From Hyphomicrobiales bacterium (GTDB lineage Bacteria > Pseudomonadota > Alphaproteobacteria > Rhizobiales > Beijerinckiaceae): 64,000 nucleotides of DNA. The stretch lies in NCBI GenBank assembly GCA_900470095.1, contig UBZM01000047.1, forward strand, positions 19,752 to 83,751. Reading direction: 5' to 3'. Below the pieces are notes generated by a model, which had not been told where the DNA came from, searched no databases, and saw only the letters and a program-made list of their open reading frames with translations. Of this stretch, positions 44,244 to 52,504 are shown piece by piece (position 1 is the first letter of the stretch; each line of letters starts with the position of its first letter). Made by a program: the position numbers and the translations under genes.

Positions 44244-45143
44244 TTAGCGAACAAGACCCTTGGCTTTCAGGAAGGCGGCGGCGACAACACGCGGCTCCTT
44301 CTTGTCGACTTCGACCTGTCGGTTCAGCTCCTGCATCGTCGCATTGTCGAGCGCCGCCCCGACCTTCTCGAGGATTTCGACGACCTTGGCGTTGCCGGCA
44401 ATCTCCTGACGCACGACCGGGGCGAGGAAATAGGGCGGGAACAACGACTTGTCGTCGTCCAGTGCCACGAATTTCTCTGCCGCGATCTGCCAGTCGGTGG
44501 AGAAGCCGTTGGCGATGTCGACCTGCTTCTGGTTCAGCGCCTCGTAGCGCAGCCTGAGCGCAGCGAACTGCTTGAACTCGGCAAACTCGGCGCCATAGAC
44601 CTCCTTGAGGCCCGCGATACCATCCCGACGGTCGACGAATTCGGTGCCGGCCCCGAGCCGGAGCTTGGACGAGACCTTGCCGAGATCGGTCAGGGTCTTG
44701 AGGTTGTATTCCTTCGCTGTCTCAGGCCGCACCACGATGGCATAACCGTTATTGATACCGGAGGGCTTCAGCCAGGTCAGGTTGAATTCCTTCTCGTAGA
44801 AGGCCTTGACCATGCCGCGCACCTTCTCCGGGTCGGTCTCGGTCACGCCCTGCGCCTTCATCACGGCGTTGAGGCCAGTCCCGGTATATTCCGGATAGAG
44901 GTCGATCGCGCCGCTCTTCAGGGCCTCATGCGCCACCAGCGTACCGCCGAGATTGATCTTGCGCTCAACCTTGAAGCCAGCCCCCTCCAGGGCCGCGGCA
45001 TAGAGCTCGGCAACAATGAACTGCTCCGTGAAATTCTTGGAACCGATCTTGATCGTCTGGGCCGCCGCCGCCGACAGCCCCACCAAGATCATGGCGGCAA
45101 CAGTACAAACCGTCTTCGCGAAGCGCATGCTGATGAGTTTCAT
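44244..45143 (-). CDS. Quaternary-amine-type substrate-binding protein (OpuCC/YehZ/EgtU-like)
   Basis: This 299-residue exported protein has the signal TVCTVAAMILVGLSAAAA and then the family hallmark IKIGSKNFTEQFIVAELYAA, GGTLVAHEALKSGAIDLYPEYTGT and DIANGFSTDWQI. These mark the glycine-betaine/carnitine/choline-binding group, which also includes the YehZ and EgtU ergothioneine proteins. It has a very good AGGAGG ribosome site and is the first gene of the operon, so it should be the most abundant product. It lies 16 bp before the lyase ATG. Confidence 0.9.
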   Translation of the reverse strand: MKLISMRFAKTVCTVAAMILVGLSAAAAQTIKIGSKNFTEQFIVAELYAAALEGAGFKVERKINLGGTLVAHEALKSGAIDLYPEYTGTGLNAVMKAQGVTETDPEKVRGMVKAFYEKEFNLTWLKPSGINNGYAIVVRPETAKEYNLKTLTDLGKVSSKLRLGAGTEFVDRRDGIAGLKEVYGAEFAEFKQFAALRLRYEALNQKQVDIANGFSTDWQIAAEKFVALDDDKSLFPPYFLAPVVRQEIAGNAKVVEILEKVGAALDNATMQELNRQVEVDKKEPRVVAAAFLKAKGLVR

Positions 45144-45169
45144 GGCAGCCTCCTGTGATGGCTCAAGGG

Positions 45170-45201
45170 GTTAGCTAACGAGGGATCGAACAGCGATGCA
45201 A
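45170..45201 (-). promoter_or_regulatory. Candidate promoter/operator of the OpuC-lyase operon
   Basis: On the minus strand TTGCAT (-35 like) is followed after 18 bp by TAGCTA (-10 like), about 27 bp before the binding-protein ATG. The -10 lies within the perfect palindrome GTTAGCTAAC (45170-45179), so a regulator bound there would block RNA polymerase. Confidence 0.4.
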
Positions 45202-45272
45202 GTTTTGGGCGTGCGAAGGAAAAACGCGCCTTTGCGATTCCGGTGCGGGGCATGAACGCCCTGCGCAATCGC

Positions 45273-45956
45273 TCAACTGAGGGGATTTCGCTCGCCTGCA
45301 CGGATGGCGGCAGGCAGGCGATTCTCGATGGGCGACAACGGGCAGACCCAGGCCTCGGAATAGGCGCAGGACGGGTAATAGGCGAAATTGAAGTCGAGGA
45401 TCGTCCGCCCCTCCGATGTCGCGCCGAGATCGGCGCTCTTGATCGTATCGAGCAGGTAGCGGCCGCCGGCAAAGGTCTCCTCGCCATTGCTCGCATCGCC
45501 AAAGGGCAGGAAGGTCCCACCGCCATAGCCCTCGATCCAGTAGAGCGTCAGCTCCCGACCGAGCGCGCCCTCCAGCCCATCGGTCAGCGCGTAGGGCCTG
45601 AGCACCATGGCGCCGTCCTTTCCGGCTTCGACCCGGATGGTTTCGCGCCCGATTGCGGGCCGCGAGCCGACCTCAAAGCGCAGCGCCGGATCGTAGGGGA
45701 AATAGCGGATGCCCCTGAAGCGTTGCCGCCGGGCGGCCGCAAGCGGCGACTGCCGATGCTCGCGAAACAGCCGGTCGCGCACAGTGCGCCACTGCGCCCA
45801 GCCCGCTTCCGCCGGCATCGCCCGCACCGCCGCGTAGAGATCAGCCACCTGCCGACGCCAATCCTGGAGCGAGGTTGTGTTCTCGAGCACCGCGTTCGCA
45901 GACGGGCGCGCTCCTGTTCTGGTGGATGCGGCTCCGGCAATGATCTGGTTTTTCAT
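45273..45956 (-). CDS. DUF1684 domain protein
   Basis: This 227-residue protein of the DUF1684 family is recognised by WRRQVADLYAAVRAM near the N terminus, RFRGIRYFPYDPALRFE, FLPFGDASNGEETFAGGRYL and the C-terminal LDFNFAYYPSCAYSEAWVCP with two Cys. The family is uncharacterised and widespread in bacteria. ATG 45956 (MKNQIIAG) is chosen over an upstream frame of basic composition. Its role is unknown. It is co-directional with the OpuC operon but separated by 129 bp containing that operon's candidate promoter. Confidence 0.82.
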   Translation of the reverse strand: MKNQIIAGAASTRTGARPSANAVLENTTSLQDWRRQVADLYAAVRAMPAEAGWAQWRTVRDRLFREHRQSPLAAARRQRFRGIRYFPYDPALRFEVGSRPAIGRETIRVEAGKDGAMVLRPYALTDGLEGALGRELTLYWIEGYGGGTFLPFGDASNGEETFAGGRYLLDTIKSADLGATSEGRTILDFNFAYYPSCAYSEAWVCPLSPIENRLPAAIRAGERNPLS

Positions 45957-46146
45957 GGAGTGCAGCCTTCGGTTCGACTGAACGGGATCGCCTCGGCACG
46001 GGAGCCGCCGCGACCGGTCAACGCGTCGGCGACGCAGGCGTTCCCACATCGCCCATTGTGCCGACCATCCTGTCAGGCCGTGTCAGCGTTCCCAGCGGTG
46101 CCGGCAAAAATCGTCGCATCGAGGCACAAAGCCAAGGCCAATGAAG

Positions 46147-46180
46147 AACGCCGCCGTCACGAGATCGCGACGACGGCGTT
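46147..46180 (-). terminator. 12-bp hairpin after hutX
   Basis: AACGCCGCCGTC and GACGACGGCGTT can pair over 12 bp with one mismatch and a 10-nt loop, 29 bp past the hutX stop on the minus strand. It lacks a strong U-run. The rest of 45957-46208 shows no gene. Confidence 0.4.
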
Positions 46181-46208
46181 GAGCTGGCGGATCGAGGCCC
46201 CGAGCTGA

Positions 46209-46751
46209 TCAGGAAAACTGCGTCTTCAGGCCTTCGAAGAGCGCAACCTGCTCGGCAATCAGCGCGCGCTTCTCGTCGCGCCGCACGAAGACCTTGAACA
46301 TCGCTTCCCCGGCAGCATTGAAGAACTGGACCGAACAGGAGCGGCGGCCATGGAACTGCCGATCGACCAGGTAGATCGCCGTGCAGTTGCCAGCCTTGAT
46401 ATGTCCGCCGATCGGGCTGTCGCCATGAATGTTGTAGTAGCCATGGCCGAAGGACCCGACGGGCAGCGACCCTTCACATTCCAGCACGATATCGGCGGTG
46501 TGGACGATGAAGAGCACATCGCCCCAGGTCGAGAGCGCCTGCCACAGCGCCTCGAAGCGCTCGGCAGCGATGAAATGGCGCTGGTCGGCCGGCGCTGCCT
46601 CGAGCACCGCGAGCGTCGGCACGCCGACCTCGCGGGCGATGGCCTCGATCACGCCATCCGGCTTGGCTGCCAGCGCCTGCCTGACGCGCTCCATCGGGTC
46701 TGCCTGTGACGGGTCCTGGACCGCCGCGGCACTCGCCTGCGAGATCGACAT
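46209..46751 (-). CDS. hutX: Intracellular heme carrier HutX/ChuX family
   Basis: This 180-residue cytoplasmic protein has the HutX/ChuX pattern: VGVPTLAVLEAAP, FEALWQALSTWGDVLFIVHT, ECEGSLPVGSFGHGYYNIHG and GNCTAIYLVDRQFHGRRSC. It binds imported heme and hands it to degrading enzymes. ATG 46751 is preceded by GGGAGGA at ideal spacing; a GTG 15 bp upstream is less likely. It is 11 bp downstream of the heme monooxygenase gene, in the same operon as the receptor. Confidence 0.9.
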   Translation of the reverse strand: MSISQASAAAVQDPSQADPMERVRQALAAKPDGVIEAIAREVGVPTLAVLEAAPADQRHFIAAERFEALWQALSTWGDVLFIVHTADIVLECEGSLPVGSFGHGYYNIHGDSPIGGHIKAGNCTAIYLVDRQFHGRRSCSVQFFNAAGEAMFKVFVRRDEKRALIAEQVALFEGLKTQFS

Positions 46752-46762
46752 GCCGTCCTCCC

Positions 46763-47116
46763 TCACTCTGCCGCCTGGCGGGGCAAATGCGGATTGGCCT
46801 CGCTGAGCACCGTCTCGAAACCTTCGAATTCGGGATGCCCGAGATACATCGGCGTAGCCCGGGGCTGGCCGGCATTGCGGTGCGATTCGCGGAACTGGTC
46901 GGACTTCGTCCAGGCCGTGAAATCATCCTTCGAAGCCCAGGTCGTGTGCGAGGAATAGAGGGTATGGTCCTCCTTCTCCGGCCCCTTGAGCAGATGGAAG
47001 GCGATGAAGCCCTTCATCTCGTCGAGACGGGTCTTGCGCGAGGACCAGACCGTCTCAAAGGCGGCCTCCTCTCCCTTGACGACCTTGAAGCGATTCATGG
47101 CGATGAACATGGTCAT
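46763..47116 (-). CDS. Heme-degrading ABM-fold monooxygenase (HmuQ/IsdG-like)
   Basis: This 117-residue antibiotic-biosynthesis-monooxygenase-fold protein keeps the IsdG-type catalytic trio: Asn8 (MFIAMNRF), Trp69 (DDFTAWTKSD) and His79 (FRESHRN). It opens the heme ring in the cytoplasm to release iron. The ATG at 47116 is preceded by GAGGAT. It lies between the heme receptor and hutX, as hmuQ-type genes do in rhizobia. Confidence 0.88.
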   Translation of the reverse strand: MTMFIAMNRFKVVKGEEAAFETVWSSRKTRLDEMKGFIAFHLLKGPEKEDHTLYSSHTTWASKDDFTAWTKSDQFRESHRNAGQPRATPMYLGHPEFEGFETVLSEANPHLPRQAAE

Positions 47117-47189
47117 TATCCTCAGTTGGCTGGCTGTTGGCTGGCTTGGTTGAACGGGAAGCGGGCAATGTCGCGCGGCATTGCAGTCC

Positions 47190-49262
47190 TCATGTGCCGA
47201 AACGCGTGGAGAAGCCGATCTTGCCGACGAAGCCTGGGCTGTTGTCGCCGTCGCGGTAGCGGCGATAGCGAACGTCACCGACATTCTCGAGCGAGAGATA
47301 GGCGCGGGCATCCGGCGTGATCTTGTAGTCGGCGTAGAGATCGACCAGCGCATAGGCCTTGCTGGCAATCACCTGCGATCCAGGCGGCAGGCGCTTCTGA
47401 TCGTCGACCAGCGTCAGCCGGGCGCCGACCGTCAGCTTCTCCTCGAAGAAGCGCAAACCGCCGTTGAGGACCAGCTTATCGGGATAGATCGACTGCAGCG
47501 GCTGGTTCAGTGTCCGGTTGTCGCCGCGGATGGTCGAGCCGGCAAGGGTCATGAACCAACGCTTCGCGTCATAGCCGAGCTCGGCCTCGAAGCCGGTGAT
47601 GCGCGCCTTGGCGACGTTCTCGTAGGTGAAGAAGGCGTCGTTGCAGGCCCCGGGGATCGGCGCGCCGCAGGGTGCGCCGGGATCGACGAAGACGCCGTCG
47701 ATATAGTTCTTCACGTCGTTCCTGTAGATCGCGAGCTTGCCGCGGAAGCGGTCGCCCTCGCTCAGGATGTCGTCATATTTCAGATTGATGCCGGCCTCGA
47801 GCGTCTTGCCCACTTCCGGCTTCAGGTTCGCGTTCGGCCGGAAGATGAAGCTGGCCGGAGCGGGATGGGGCCCGTCGACCAGCGTCTCGGTCACCGACGG
47901 CGCCCGATAGCCCTCGGCATAGGTGCCGTAGACCTGCAGCCCCTGCAGCGGCGTGACGCCGAGCGTCAGCTTGGGCGAGATGCGGTTGCCGTCGGAGGAG
48001 GTGCGCCCGCCGCTGAGCTCATAGGCGTCGTAGCGGAGCGCGCCGATCAGGTCGAAGATTGAGTACTTGACGTGGCTCTGCACGAAGCCGCCATAGACGC
48101 TGCGCTTGCCGGACGGCGTCGTCTCGTCGCCATTACCGATCGGATCGCTGGTCCTGACGCGATCCTCGAACCAGTCGGCACCATAGCTCAGGTTCAGCGC
48201 CGCCGCGCCGAGGTCGAACTTCATCGTGTTGTGGATGTCGAACCCGGTGGTCTGGACCTTGAAATAGCGCTTCGCGCCAAGAGCCGCGCCCGTACCTGAG
48301 ATCTGGGTCTGGTCGGTGTCCGTCGAGGTCGAATAGGCACTGATGTTCAGGTTCAGCCACGGGATGTCGGGCCGCGAGAAGCTGTAGCGCGCCGTGTAAT
48401 TCTGCGTCGTGACCTCGTTGTCGCGACGCGGAGCCGTCGCAGTGCCGACGCCGTTGGAGAAGTCGTAACGCTGGTACTGGCCACCGAGCTTGAGCTCCTG
48501 GCCTTCGCCCGGCGTGATCACGATCTTGCCGAGACCTGAAACCAGGTCCTGGCCGCTATCGGCGATCTTCGTGCCGCCGCCGTCGCGATAGGGATTGAGC
48601 GAGCGGAAGGAAAGCCCGACCAGGCCTTCGACGACATCATTCGCGCGGAAGGCGCCGATGGCATTGCCGAAGGCGCCGGACTGGCGGGCGAGCACGCCGG
48701 TCCCGCCGATCTCGAGCGCAGCGCGCTCGCCCGGCCTGAGGACATCCTTGGGATCGACCGTCTCGAAGGACACGACACCACCGATCGCGCCTGAACCGTA
48801 GATGTTGGCAACCGGGCCGCGCGTCACGTCGATGACGCGCACGAAGGCGGGATCGAGGAAGAAGGCGCCATTGGCATTATGGCCGGAACGCTGGAAATTC
48901 TGGCGCGCGCCGTCGATCGTCACCGCGACGCGGCCGAAATCCTGCAGACCACGAATATTGATCGCGGTTGCCGGATCATTCGGGTTTTCCTGCGTCGACA
49001 CGCTGGGCATCTGGTTCAGGAGAGTGCCGAGCCTTTGCGGCTGCTGCGAGCGGATCTCGTTGCGCGTCATCACCGAGACCGAGGCGAGCGCATCGATCGC
49101 GCGCTCTTCCTGCTTGCTCGCCGTTACGGTGATCTCGTCCAGCGCAATCGGCGCAGCGGGGGCGGTCAGCGCCGGCTGGGATTGAGCCTGAGCGCCAAGC
49201 GACCACAGTGCGATCGCCGCCACGGAAACGGAAGCGCGCAACAGCGCGGCGTGAGAATTCAT
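47190..49262 (-). CDS. TonB-dependent heme/hemoglobin receptor
   Basis: This 690-residue outer-membrane receptor has a signal peptide (VSVAAIALWSLGAQA), a TonB-box-like ALDEITVTAS, a plug domain with INIRGLQDFGRVAVTIDGAR and a 22-strand barrel. The heme-receptor motif pair YRAPSVTE (FRAP-like) and FRPNANLKPE (NPNL-like) is present, and the protein ends in a terminal Phe-rich strand (GFSTRFGT). It is divergent from hmuTUV. It imports heme into the periplasm using ExbB/ExbD/TonB encoded elsewhere. Confidence 0.92.
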   Translation of the reverse strand: MNSHAALLRASVSVAAIALWSLGAQAQSQPALTAPAAPIALDEITVTASKQEERAIDALASVSVMTRNEIRSQQPQRLGTLLNQMPSVSTQENPNDPATAINIRGLQDFGRVAVTIDGARQNFQRSGHNANGAFFLDPAFVRVIDVTRGPVANIYGSGAIGGVVSFETVDPKDVLRPGERAALEIGGTGVLARQSGAFGNAIGAFRANDVVEGLVGLSFRSLNPYRDGGGTKIADSGQDLVSGLGKIVITPGEGQELKLGGQYQRYDFSNGVGTATAPRRDNEVTTQNYTARYSFSRPDIPWLNLNISAYSTSTDTDQTQISGTGAALGAKRYFKVQTTGFDIHNTMKFDLGAAALNLSYGADWFEDRVRTSDPIGNGDETTPSGKRSVYGGFVQSHVKYSIFDLIGALRYDAYELSGGRTSSDGNRISPKLTLGVTPLQGLQVYGTYAEGYRAPSVTETLVDGPHPAPASFIFRPNANLKPEVGKTLEAGINLKYDDILSEGDRFRGKLAIYRNDVKNYIDGVFVDPGAPCGAPIPGACNDAFFTYENVAKARITGFEAELGYDAKRWFMTLAGSTIRGDNRTLNQPLQSIYPDKLVLNGGLRFFEEKLTVGARLTLVDDQKRLPPGSQVIASKAYALVDLYADYKITPDARAYLSLENVGDVRYRRYRDGDNSPGFVGKIGFSTRFGT

Positions 49263-49429
49263 GCGTCCAGCCCCGAACCTGACCTGAAGATTTTGCAGCG
49301 ACTGGCTGGCTGGACGCGGGCTGCGTGTGGCTGGCTGGCGCGGGCGGTCGCACCGTCCCGGCGCGCCGCTCTTGACCCTTTGTAGTAAAGCTGAATATCA
49401 CCGTCAACAACGCTTAAGCATTATTGTTT

Positions 49430-49446
49430 CTTAGAATAATTAAAAA
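49430..49446. promoter_or_regulatory. ICE/Irr-box-like element in the heme divergent promoter region
   Basis: CTTAGAATAATTAAAAA keeps the TTAGAAT half and the TT..AAA part of the rhizobial Irr-type iron control element (TTTAGAA / TTCTAAA), matching imperfectly. It lies in the AT-rich 301-bp gap 49263-49563 between the receptor gene and hmuT, which has no other recognisable feature apart from a GCTTAAGC palindrome (49412-49419). Confidence 0.4.
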
Positions 49447-49563
49447 CTGATGACTGCTTTATATTACCTTCAGATGACGAGATGTCGCGCACTCTTGGGT
49501 AGACGAGATCGATTCCGATCCCGTCTTCCATTGAGGCGCAACCCGGGAAGCGGAGAGACCATC

Positions 49564-50520
49564 ATGCCAAGCCCCCTGGCGCCTGCAAGGCCGCTCGGCG
49601 CACGGCCCCATCGACGCGAGCTGAGCGCGGCGATCGGATTGACCCTTTTGGCCGCCGCCGGCCTCGTTGCCCCATCCATGCTCCCCAGCCCGGCCCAGGC
49701 ACAAACTCCGGATCGCATCGTTGCTGTCGGTGGCGTGATCACCGAGGTGCTCTATGCTCTGGGCCTGCAGGATCGGATCGTCGGTGTCGACACCACCAGC
49801 CAGTTCCCGCCCGAGGCCCTGCGCGACAAGGCGAGCGTCGGCTATGTCCGTGCGCTTTCGGCCGAAGGCGTGCTCTCCCTCAAGCCCTCGCTGGTCATTG
49901 CCCTCGAAGGCGCCGGGCCACCCGGTGCGGTCTCTTTGCTCAACGAAGCCGGGCTGCGCCTCGCCAGCATCCCGGAAGACAACTCGCCTGATGGTGTCGT
50001 CACCAAGATCCAGGCGATTGGCGCCGTGGCTGGTGCAGCCGAACCCGCCGCTCGCCTCGCACAGCAGACGAAGCTGCGTTTCGATGAACTTCTGACGCTA
50101 CGTTCCGGCCTGCCGGCCAAGAAGCGCGTGCTCTTCGTCCTGTCGCTCCAGAACGGTCGCGTGCTGGTCGGCGGCCGCAACAGCTCCGCCGATGCGATCA
50201 TCCAGATGGCTGGCGGCGTCAACGCCGCGACTGCGGTCGAGGGCTTCAAGCCCCTGAACGACGAGGCCATCATCGCCGCGGCGCCCGACGTGATCCTGAT
50301 GATGCGCAACAGCAGCAGTCATAATGCATCGCCGGAAGAGGTGTTCGCCATGCCGACCTTCTCGCAGACCCCGGCCGCAGCGAAGATGGCGCTCGTCAGG
50401 ATGGATGGCCTCTACCTGCTCGGCTTCGGGCCGCGCACACCGGCGGCAGCCCGCGACCTGATGGCAGCGCTCTATCCCGAGGCCGCGATTCCGCCGCTCA
50501 AAACCGCCGCCGCGCCATGA
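49564..50520 (+). CDS. hmuT: Periplasmic heme-binding protein HmuT
   Basis: This 318-residue class III binding protein has a basic N terminus and a hydrophobic leader (AIGLTLLAAAGLVAPSML) ending AQA. Family traits are IVAVGGVITEVLYALGLQDR, VGYVRALSAEGVLSLKPSLV and GRNSSADAIIQMAGGVNA. It passes heme to HmuUV. ATG 49564 follows GGAGAG; a longer in-frame extension upstream would precede the signal and is discounted. It overlaps hmuU by ATGA. Confidence 0.92.
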   Translation: MPSPLAPARPLGARPHRRELSAAIGLTLLAAAGLVAPSMLPSPAQAQTPDRIVAVGGVITEVLYALGLQDRIVGVDTTSQFPPEALRDKASVGYVRALSAEGVLSLKPSLVIALEGAGPPGAVSLLNEAGLRLASIPEDNSPDGVVTKIQAIGAVAGAAEPAARLAQQTKLRFDELLTLRSGLPAKKRVLFVLSLQNGRVLVGGRNSSADAIIQMAGGVNAATAVEGFKPLNDEAIIAAAPDVILMMRNSSSHNASPEEVFAMPTFSQTPAAAKMALVRMDGLYLLGFGPRTPAAARDLMAALYPEAAIPPLKTAAAP

Positions 50521-51620
50521 CGCTCGCCGTCCGTCCGACCGGCGCGATGAGCGCGCTCGTCAGCTTCGCGGCCGGACAAAGGCGGCAGGCCGCTCTGGTC
50601 GTTGCCGGCCTTGTCCTGCTCTGCGGCCTGTTGATGATCATGGCCGTTGGGCAAGGCGCGTTCTCGATTCCGCCTGGCCGGGTCGCCGAGATCCTCTGGG
50701 CCAGGCTGACAGGCGAGACCGCCCTGCTGGAAGGGCGCGACGCGCTCGTCGTCCTCAATATCCGCCTGCCGCGCGTGCTGCTCGGCGCCCTCGTTGGCGC
50801 CGCACTCGCGATTTCGGGAGCTCTGATGCAAGGGCTCTTCCGTAATCCCCTCGCGGATCCCGGGCTCGTCGGCGTCTCCGCCGGCTCCGGCCTAGCGGCG
50901 GCCGCGACGATCGTGCTCGGTGACCGGCTCCTCGCCGGTTTGACGATGAAGCTGCCCTTTGCAGCCCTCCCATTCGGCGCCTTCTGCGGCGGCCTGATCT
51001 CGACGCTGACCCTCTATCTGATTGCGACCCGCCAGGGTCGGACTTCGGTCGCAACCATGTTGCTCGCCGGGGTCGCGCTCGGCGCGTTGGCGGGCGCGCT
51101 CACCGGCGTCCTCGCCTTCATTTCCGACGACCGACAGCTGCGCGACCTGACCTTCTGGTCGCTCGGCAGCCTTGGCGGAGCGAGCTGGACAAAGCTCGTG
51201 GTCATCGCGCCCATCGTCTTGCCGCTGCTGCTGGCGGTGCCCCTGCTGGCCCGCGGGCTGAACGCCTTGATGCTTGGAGAGGCGGAAGCCTATCATCTCG
51301 GCATCCCGGTGCAGCGCATCAAGGCGTTGGCGATCGTGCTGGTGGCGCTGGCTGTCGGCGCCAGCGTCGCCTCGGCCGGCGTGATCGGCTTCGTCGGCAT
51401 CGTCGTGCCGCATCTGATCCGCCTCGCCATCGGCCCCGATCACCGGCTGTTGCTTCCCCTCTCGGCGCTCGGCGGAGCAACGCTTCTCGTCGCCGCCGAC
51501 ATCGTCGCACGCCTGATCGTCGCCCCGGCCGAATTGCCGATCGGCATCGTCACCGCGGCGCTCGGCGCGCCCTTCTTCCTGTGGCTCCTGCTGCGTCGCG
51601 CGGATGGTCTCGATGTCTGA
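50517..51620 (+). CDS. hmuU: Heme ABC permease HmuU
   Basis: This 367-residue FecCD-family permease has RLPRVLLGALVGAALAISGA, MQGLFRNPLADPGLVGVSAG and the late GVIGFVGIVVPHLIRLAIGP. About nine to ten hydrophobic helices are present. It overlaps hmuT by 4 bp and hmuV by 17 bp, or by 8 bp if the second ATG of hmuV is used. Confidence 0.93.
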   Translation: MTLAVRPTGAMSALVSFAAGQRRQAALVVAGLVLLCGLLMIMAVGQGAFSIPPGRVAEILWARLTGETALLEGRDALVVLNIRLPRVLLGALVGAALAISGALMQGLFRNPLADPGLVGVSAGSGLAAAATIVLGDRLLAGLTMKLPFAALPFGAFCGGLISTLTLYLIATRQGRTSVATMLLAGVALGALAGALTGVLAFISDDRQLRDLTFWSLGSLGGASWTKLVVIAPIVLPLLLAVPLLARGLNALMLGEAEAYHLGIPVQRIKALAIVLVALAVGASVASAGVIGFVGIVVPHLIRLAIGPDHRLLLPLSALGGATLLVAADIVARLIVAPAELPIGIVTAALGAPFFLWLLLRRADGLDV

Positions 51621-52446
51621 GCCGATCAATGGCGAGCCGATCCTGTCGGGTCGGTCCCTGAGCTTCGTGGCCGGCGGGCGGGCGCTGGTCAGTGAGGCTT
51701 CACTCGATCTCAAACCCGGCAAGACCACGATCCTGATCGGCCCCAACGGCGCCGGCAAATCGACCCTGCTCAAGCTGGTCACCGGCGAGCTGAAGCCTGT
51801 CAATGGTGAGGTCCTGCTCGACGGCGAGCGCCTCTCCGCGATCCCGTCCTGGCGCCTGGCCTGCCAGCGCGCCGTGATGGCGCAGCACACGCGGCTCGCC
51901 TTTCCCTTCAGCGTCTACGAGGTCGCTCGCCTCGGCGTGGACGGTGTCGGGCGCGCCTTGTCGCGTCAGCGCCGCGAAGCCCTCGTCGGAGAGTGCCTTG
52001 CCTCAGCCGGCGTCGCCGAACTCGCTGCACGGCGCTATCAGACCTTGTCAGGTGGCGAGCAGCAGCGCGTGCAGTTCGCCCGCGTGCTCTGCCAGCTCGA
52101 GGCCGGCCGCAGCGTCGCATCACGGCAGACACTCTTCCTCGACGAACCGATCGCCAGTCTCGATCTCTGCCATCAGCTCGCCCTGCTCGACATGGCACGT
52201 GCGATTGCGGCCCGCGGTGTGGCCGTTCTGATCGTGCTCCACGACATCAATCTCGCCGTGACCTATGCGGACCACCTCGTCGTGATGGACCGCGGTCGCA
52301 TCGTCGCCCAGGGAGCCCCTGCAGCGACGCTGGACGACGCCTTGCTGCGCAATGTCTTCAAGGTCGACCTCAGCTTCAGCCGCGCGCCGGCCGCCGGCCT
52401 GCCCTTCCTCCTGCCCCAGCAGCATCGCCCTACCGCAGCCGCTTGA
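51604..52446 (+). CDS. hmuV: Heme ABC importer ATPase HmuV
   Basis: This 280-residue ATPase has Walker A GPNGAGKST, VMAQHTRLAFPFSVYEV, typical of HmuV, signature TLSGGEQQRVQFARVL, Walker B TLFLDEPIASLD and switch LHDINLA. It completes the HmuTUV importer. Starts at 51604 and 51613 (ATG) are both possible, with both lying inside the end of hmuU. Confidence 0.93.
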   Translation: MVSMSEPINGEPILSGRSLSFVAGGRALVSEASLDLKPGKTTILIGPNGAGKSTLLKLVTGELKPVNGEVLLDGERLSAIPSWRLACQRAVMAQHTRLAFPFSVYEVARLGVDGVGRALSRQRREALVGECLASAGVAELAARRYQTLSGGEQQRVQFARVLCQLEAGRSVASRQTLFLDEPIASLDLCHQLALLDMARAIAARGVAVLIVLHDINLAVTYADHLVVMDRGRIVAQGAPAATLDDALLRNVFKVDLSFSRAPAAGLPFLLPQQHRPTAAA

Positions 52447-52451
52447 TCCCC

Positions 52452-52487
52452 CGGAGCAGTTATTTTAAGTTTGAAATAACTGCTCCG
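52452..52487. promoter_or_regulatory. Perfect 14-bp inverted repeat before the tryptophan dioxygenase gene
   Basis: CGGAGCAGTTATTT pairs exactly with AAATAACTGCTCCG across an 8-nt spacer. It lies 6 bp past hmuV and 17 bp before the dioxygenase ATG. AGTTATTT...AAATAACT resembles a MarR-type operator. As RNA it could also form a strong hairpin ending the heme operon or covering the ribosome site. Confidence 0.6.
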
Positions 52488-52504
52488 AACCGGGGTCCGC
52501 GATC

